From CAYNFH01 sp964396385 (lineage in GTDB: Bacteria; Armatimonadota; Chthonomonadetes; Chthonomonadales; CAJBBX01), in NCBI GenBank assembly GCA_964396385.1, contig CAYNFH010000242.1, forward strand, positions 1-9,250: a stretch of 9,250 nucleotides of DNA. The letters are read 5' to 3'. The translations under genes and the position numbers were made by a program. Shown one piece after another: positions 5,565 through 9,250 of this stretch. Numbering within the stretch: position 1 is the stretch's first letter; every line of letters begins with the position of its first letter. Under the pieces are notes generated by a model. That model was not told where the DNA came from. It ran no database searches and saw only the letters and a list, made by a program, of their open reading frames with translations.

Positions 5565-6823
5565 TTAGCCTCTCGGCGTATCGTCCGTGGACCGCTGGAT
5601 GCACGCCCCTAGCTCCTGGAACTTGCCCACCAGGTTCTCATAGCCCCGGTCGATGTGCTCCAGTCCGGAGATCTCGCTCTCGCCGTCCGCCCCCATGGCC
5701 GCGCAGACGAGCGTAGCGCCCGCCCGTAGGTCCGTGGCGGTAACCGGCGCCCCGGTGAACCGATCGATGCCCTCTATGATGGCGGTGCGGCCCTCCACGC
5801 GGATCTGGGCGCCCATCCTGGACAGCTCGTTGACGTACCGGAAGCGGCTCTCGTACACCGTCTCCGTGATCACCGACGTGCCCTTCGCCACGGCGAGCAG
5901 AGCCGCGAAGGGCTGCTGCATGTCCGTGGGGAAGCCGGGATGGGGGGCCGTCTTGATGTCCGTCGCGACCAGCGTGCCGGTACGGCGGACGCGCATTCCG
6001 TCCTCGCGCTCCGTAACTTCCACGCCGGCTTCTATCAGCTTGTTGGTCACCGGTCGCATGTGGTCCGGCACGNNNNNNNNNNCCCCGTGATGGCGGCGGC
6101 GACGGCGAAGGTGCCCGCTTCCATCCGGTCCGGGATGACCGTGTATTCACCTCCGGAGAGCCGCTCCACGCCGTGGACGGCGATGGTGGTGGTGCCGGCC
6201 CCTTCTACCCTCGCGCCGAGGGCATTTAGGAAGTGGGCCAGGTCCGCCACTTCCGGCTCCGCGGCGCAGTTCTCGATGGTGGTGGTGCCGGCCGCGAGGC
6301 ACGCCGCAGTCATGAGGTGCTGGGTGGCTCCGGCGCTCGGGAAGTCGAGATAGATGCTGGCGCCCCGGAGCTTCTTCGCCTCCGCCGTGTAGATGCCGTG
6401 TTCGACATGGATCTGGGCTCCCAGCCGGCGAAGCCCTTCCAGATGAAAGTTGACGGGACGCGCCCCGATGTCGCAGCCGCCGGGGACCGGCACCCTGGCG
6501 AAGCCGAACCGGGTGAGCAGCGGTCCCAACACACAAAACGAGGCCCGCATCTTGCGGACCAGCTCATAAGGGGCTTCCAGGTGGTAGATGCTTCCCGCAT
6601 CAATAACCACCGTGTTGTCGTCCACAAAGCGCGTAGCGGCGCCGAGGCCGTTCAAAAGCTCCACCATCGTGTGGGTGTCGCTGATCTGCGGAATGTTGTG
6701 GAGAGTGACTTTGCCGTCCGCCAGCGCCGCGCCCGCCATGATGGCGAGGGTGGCGTTCTTGCTCCCGCTGGCACGGACTTTCCCCTCTAGACGTCTACCA
6801 CCCTGAACGTAGATCTTGTCCAA
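5565..6823 (-). CDS. murA: UDP-N-acetylglucosamine 1-carboxyvinyltransferase (MurA), interrupted by an assembly gap
   Basis: MurA transfers enolpyruvate from phosphoenolpyruvate to UDP-GlcNAc in the cytoplasm, the first committed step of peptidoglycan synthesis. The N-terminal 247 residues include K22 and N23 (SGSKNATL), the region RASFCVLGPLLTRFG, and the catalytic cysteine C117 in PVPGGCDIGARPV; a Cys here predicts fosfomycin sensitivity. After the Ns come VPDHMRPV, the GFPTDMQ motif with the catalytic Asp (codon near 5922-5924), ESRFRYVNELSRMGA and DLRAGATLV. The two parts are in different frames across the 10-N run, but nothing is missing apart from about eight residues, so the N run is an estimated gap, not a mutation. 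I chose TTG 6823 because AGAGGA lies 7 nt upstream and the protein then begins MDKIYVQGG as in the family; a TTG at 6859 would add 12 atypical residues. The stop is 4 nt before mreB. Confidence 0.93.
6073..6082. other. Assembly gap (run of 10 N) inside murA
   Basis: Ten undetermined bases separate codons for ITG (ending at 6083) from a GTG Val codon (6069-6071). Restoring one reading frame requires a true gap length of 2 modulo 3, whereas 10 is 1 modulo 3, so the number of Ns cannot be exact. Confidence 0.97.
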
Positions 6824-6830
6824 AGAATAG

Positions 6831-6836
6831 TCCTCT
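6831..6836 (-). promoter_or_regulatory. Ribosome binding site deciding the murA TTG start
   Basis: AGAGGA on the - strand, within a longer AG-repeat (6831-6840), is 7 nt before TTG 6823. It fixes the murA start at the position expected from the family (MDKIYVQGG). Confidence 0.7.
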
Positions 6837-6883
6837 CTCTCGGCCAGGGACGGCGCCAAGAACTACGATGATACTGCCGCTAA

Positions 6884-6913
6884 AGTATACAGGATACCCC
6901 GACCGGCTGTCAA
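6884..6913 (-). promoter_or_regulatory. Sigma70-type promoter for murA-mreB
   Basis: On the - strand, TTGACA (6913-6908) is a perfect -35 and TATACT (6889-6884) matches the -10 at five of six bases, with an 18-bp spacer. Transcription would start near 6877, leaving a leader of about 54 nt before the murA TTG. The -35 lies only 11 bp past the lnt stop (6925), so murA-mreB need not depend on lnt transcription. Confidence 0.75.
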
Positions 6914-6924
6914 TGAAAGTGCAA

Positions 6925-8529
6925 TCATCTACGCGGTCGTAATTGCACAATCAGGACGGTTACTGCCAGGACAATGAGCCAGTCGCCGAAGCGGACGTAC
7001 AGCGTCTCACCCGTTAGTAGGCGCGCGTCCGCCACCAACGCATCCTCCCGGTAGGGCGGCAGCGCCGTCGTATGGCCGTACGGGTCTATCAGCGCGGTTA
7101 TGCCGGTAGTGGCGCTGCTTGCCACGTAGCGGCGCGTCTCCACGGCCCTCAGGCGCGTCATGGCGTGGTGCTGCTGCAGCTCCGCGGACTCGCCGGCCCA
7201 CGAATCGTTGGTAATGGACACCAGCAGGTTCGCACCGTGCGCCACCCGCGCCCTCGGCAGGACCGGAAAGACGGACTCATAGCAGATGAGCACGCTCATC
7301 CGTACCTGGCCGGCCACCAGCGGCTGGTCCGTAGTGCCGGGCTGGACGTCTGATTCCCGGAAGTGGAACACGCTACCGAACGGCAGCCATCCGCGGCCGA
7401 TAGTCCACTCCCCCATCGGCACCAGCCAGTGCTTGTCGTAGCGGTCCACCAGGTCGCCATCCGGGCCGAACAGGGCCGCGGAGTTGTACTCCCGGTCCCT
7501 GGCATCATAGTAGGTGGTGCCGACCAGCACGTAGCAGCGCCCGTTCCGCGCCATGTATGCGAAGACGTCGCGGCTCACGAAGTCGTTCACCACGTCGGTG
7601 GGGGCGATGGTCTCCGGCCACACCATCAGCAGCGGATGCTGTCCGGCCGCCTGAGAGCCCTCCGCTCGAAAGCGCGCCAGGTCGCTCGCAGCAGAGTCAG
7701 GTTCCGAGCGGTCGCTGCGCACGTTGGGCTGCATGAGCGCCAGCCGGACCTCCGGCCCGTCGTAGCGCCGGTGCAGGGCGAAGAGGCCGTAGGCAGCCAT
7801 CAACAGGACAAGAACAAGCGGAGCCAATAGCGGACGGAGGATGCGGCGAGGGGGTGAGGGGGTGAGGGGGTGAAGGGGTGGCTCGGGGCTTGCGGCCGCC
7901 CTCGAGCGGCACAGCGCTTCCGCCAGGGCGGCGCAGGCGAGAGCGAGGGCGAAGCTGATGCCGTAGACGCCGGTAACGTCGGCTATCTGAATGAGCACGA
8001 GGTAGCGATACTGCGTATACCCGGCGAGCGTCCAGGGCATGGCGACGCTGGTCTGGCCCCGGAGCCACTCGACCGCGATCCAGGCGGAGGCGAGCCCGAC
8101 CATCCGCCATACGCCGGAGCTCCGCCGCGCAACCCACCAGGCCACCGCGCCGAAGAGGCCATACCAGAGCCCCTCGATAGCGGTGAGGATGAGCCATGCC
8201 GCCCAGCCGAGGGGCGTGTGCGCCCAGTTGACGACGGTGCTCCCTATCCAGGTGATGGTCAAGCCGAAATGGACGCAGCCGAACAGGTAGCCCAGCCAAA
8301 AGGCATGCCGGGTCCGCAGCGCCCGGGCCAGCGCGTAGAACAGCGGGCCGAGCCCCACCCACGCCAGGAATCCCAGATCCAGGGGCGGGAACGCCGCCGT
8401 CATGATCCCCGCCGAGACCAGCGTCCACAGCCACAGCCGCCCGCGTTGCGTGGGCGTGGAGCTGTCTGATATACTGGCCTCGGAGGGGGGAGTTTGCGAT
8501 GCGGTCTCTTCTAGATGTGATTCTGCCAA
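6925..8529 (-). CDS. lnt: Apolipoprotein N-acyltransferase
   Basis: This is a polytopic inner-membrane enzyme that N-acylates the lipid-bearing N-terminal cysteine of lipoproteins, the last step of lipoprotein maturation in diderms. About seven helices (from about residue 32 to 252) precede a periplasmic nitrilase-fold domain and a final helix (about 515-530). The catalytic triad is E306 (WPET), K366 (DKHWLVPMGE) and C416 (LICYES); TNDSW (440-444) is also conserved. At 534 aa it is normal or slightly long. A Pro-rich stretch at 217-228, in the cytoplasmic linker before the last N-terminal-domain helix, is encoded by 8-bp tandem repeats. The start is uncertain: TTG 8529 is the only ATG/GTG/TTG before the first helix, it lacks a Shine-Dalgarno sequence, and it gives a 30-residue Ser/Thr/Glu-rich N-terminus. 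The 5' end overlaps the divergent lipoprotein gene by 31 bp. Confidence 0.93.
   Translation of the reverse strand: MAESHLEETASQTPPSEASISDSSTPTQRGRLWLWTLVSAGIMTAAFPPLDLGFLAWVGLGPLFYALARALRTRHAFWLGYLFGCVHFGLTITWIGSTVVNWAHTPLGWAAWLILTAIEGLWYGLFGAVAWWVARRSSGVWRMVGLASAWIAVEWLRGQTSVAMPWTLAGYTQYRYLVLIQIADVTGVYGISFALALACAALAEALCRSRAAASPEPPLHPLTPSPPRRILRPLLAPLVLVLLMAAYGLFALHRRYDGPEVRLALMQPNVRSDRSEPDSAASDLARFRAEGSQAAGQHPLLMVWPETIAPTDVVNDFVSRDVFAYMARNGRCYVLVGTTYYDARDREYNSAALFGPDGDLVDRYDKHWLVPMGEWTIGRGWLPFGSVFHFRESDVQPGTTDQPLVAGQVRMSVLICYESVFPVLPRARVAHGANLLVSITNDSWAGESAELQQHHAMTRLRAVETRRYVASSATTGITALIDPYGHTTALPPYREDALVADARLLTGETLYVRFGDWLIVLAVTVLIVQLRPRR
7848..7879. repeat. 8-bp tandem repeat array inside lnt
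   Basis: Three copies of GAGGGGGT (7848-7855, 7856-7863, 7864-7871) are followed by the variant GAAGGGGT (7872-7879). On the coding (-) strand this is C-rich and gives residues 217-228 of Lnt (PPLHPLTPSPPR). The frame of lnt is intact across it. Confidence 0.9.
8446..8475 (+). promoter_or_regulatory. Candidate promoter of the lipoprotein gene, inside lnt
   Basis: TTGCGT (8446-8451) and TATACT (8470-8475) are separated by 18 bp, the same spacing and -10 hexamer as the murA promoter; the -35 is poor (three of six). The start point would fall near 8482, giving a short leader that begins around the ribosome site. The whole element lies within lnt coding sequence. Confidence 0.4.
8482..8492 (+). 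promoter_or_regulatory. Ribosome binding site for the lipoprotein gene
   Basis: GGAGGGGGGAG contains GGAGG 12 nt, and GGGGAG 6 nt, before ATG 8499. It is the strongest start signal in this overlap and supports the + strand gene. Confidence 0.65.
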
Positions 8530-9250
8530 AGCGGATAGTTCGTTTCGTTGGGGTGGCAGGCGCCTGTAGCGCGCTGGTTTCGGCAGGATGCGCGATGAAT
8601 CCGGGCACCGCCAACACCGGTATCCGCCTCGCGGTGACGCTGCAGTTCAAGAATCCGATAGACCCGAACTGGCAGTACTTCTTCCTCATCCGGAACGCAG
8701 GCGACCCGGGCGGCGCGAATGGCCCCATCCCTATTATCGCACCTCCCTACCTGAACGGCTTCGCGACCGGCCTGACGAACGGCACCACGCCACCCAACAC
8801 CAAGCCGGTGACCTCCACCTCCGGGGCGGGGTTCACGGACTTTGTGGAGTTCAGCAACCACCAGCGAGCCTCATCTAGCACGGGCTACGTCCTCTACCAC
8901 CTGCCCGGCGGGCTTGCGGGCGACCCGAACGCCAACCAGTTCCTGCCAGTTGGCGCGCCGGAGGCATCCACAACGCCGGCAGCCGGGTCGACCACGCTGT
9001 CCTTTGAGCTGAACGTGAATGACCTAACTCCCGCGGCCAACGAGCCCCCGTTCGCCACCCAGACGACTCCCAAGAACCAGTACCTGCAGGTGAACGTGGT
9101 GGCGACCACGAGCACGCCGACGGATCCACAGAACTGGGATAACGCCAAGGTGGTCGACGCCTTTGGAGACCAGTCCAGCCCGCAGTCCGGGAGCTTCAAC
9201 AATTACATCACGATCGACACTTCGCAGGTCGGGCGGACCTACTCCTCCAC
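8499..9250 (+). CDS. Putative secreted lipoprotein, 3' end outside window
   Basis: The frame from ATG 8499 stays open for 250 codons to the window edge. The N-terminus is basic (KRIVR, 11-15), then hydrophobic, then LVSAGC with Cys at 31, a plausible though not ideal lipobox (Ser at -3). Thus a signal-peptidase II lipoprotein is likely. The mature part is rich in Thr, Ser, Asn, Pro and Gly with alternating hydrophobic strands (IRLAVTLQF 42-50, WQYFFLIRN 58-66, YLQVNVVATT 195-204), suggesting an extracytoplasmic beta-rich fold. I recognise no enzyme motif or family. A good Shine-Dalgarno sequence precedes the ATG. The gene is divergent from lnt, whose product would acylate it if it is a lipoprotein, and the two 5' ends overlap. 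Third positions are G/C-rich, supporting real coding. Confidence 0.75.
   Translation, partial: MRSLLDVILPKRIVRFVGVAGACSALVSAGCAMNPGTANTGIRLAVTLQFKNPIDPNWQYFFLIRNAGDPGGANGPIPIIAPPYLNGFATGLTNGTTPPNTKPVTSTSGAGFTDFVEFSNHQRASSSTGYVLYHLPGGLAGDPNANQFLPVGAPEASTTPAAGSTTLSFELNVNDLTPAANEPPFATQTTPKNQYLQVNVVATTSTPTDPQNWDNAKVVDAFGDQSSPQSGSFNNYITIDTSQVGRTYSS

Noticed and set aside
4643..5716. Long + strand open frame antisense to mreB and murA
   Set aside because: Composition is His/Gly/Arg-rich as expected for the reverse of G/C-rich third positions; it lacks a start signal and is covered by a certain mreB.
5565..6859. Two overlapping partial murA genes or a frameshifted pseudogene
   Set aside because: The break coincides exactly with the N run, all catalytic motifs are intact on both sides, and the missing part is only about eight residues. 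An assembly gap explains it.
6826..6859. N-terminal extension of MurA from TTG 6859
   Set aside because: The extension lacks family support and would bury the good ribosome site at 6831-6836 in coding sequence.
7870..8469. + strand open frame antisense to lnt
   Set aside because: Gly/Pro/Glu/Arg-rich shadow of lnt with no ribosome site or recognisable domain.
7697..8728. Long - strand open frame overlapping lnt and the lipoprotein gene
   Set aside because: It is a shifted-frame shadow of lnt with Arg/Ala-rich composition, and it is antisense to the lipoprotein gene. Lnt in the other frame has all family motifs.
8875..9202. - strand open frames within the lipoprotein gene
   Set aside because: Antisense shadows. 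The + strand frame has a ribosome site, export signal and continuous coding.

Overview
The window is high-GC bacterial chromosomal DNA that looks like an ordinary housekeeping region of cell-envelope and sugar-metabolism genes. Lnt, a lipoprotein precursor and a small secreted SLH protein together suggest a diderm (Gram-negative type) cell. SLH proteins in a diderm, frequent TTG/GTG starts and several short tandem-repeat arrays would fit Armatimonadota or a similar deep-branching phylum. That placement is a weak inference, because no rRNA or other marker gene is present. A run of ten Ns at 6073-6082 shows this is a draft or metagenome assembly.

Left part, + strand: the 3' end of an unrecognised membrane-protein gene (2-241), a Gfo/Idh/MocA sugar oxidoreductase starting at TTG 389 (to 1444), and a major facilitator superfamily transporter (1522-2946). 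The last two form a plausible sugar-derivative uptake and oxidation pair. The gap between them is filled by 8-bp repeats that fold into a long hairpin, and a 7-bp repeat array begins on the transporter's stop codon.

Middle and right, - strand: reading leftward from 8529 come lnt (apolipoprotein N-acyltransferase), murA (first step of peptidoglycan synthesis, split only by the assembly gap) and mreB (rod-shape actin, 4 nt after murA). Next are a short secreted SLH-domain protein and a small zinc-finger membrane protein that converges on the transporter. murA-mreB has a good sigma70-type promoter (TTGACA-18-TATACT) just downstream of lnt. At the right edge, + strand from 8499, a putative lipoprotein gene runs off the window. 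Its 5' end overlaps the proposed 5' end of lnt, and its candidate promoter lies inside the lnt N-terminal coding region.

I found no CRISPR array, transposase, tRNA, rRNA, defence system or phage gene, and no clearly new multi-gene system. The most unusual signals are three families of 7-8 bp tandem repeats (between genes, over a stop codon and inside lnt), paired GPHIxxH loops in the two halves of the transporter, and the lnt/lipoprotein 5' overlap.
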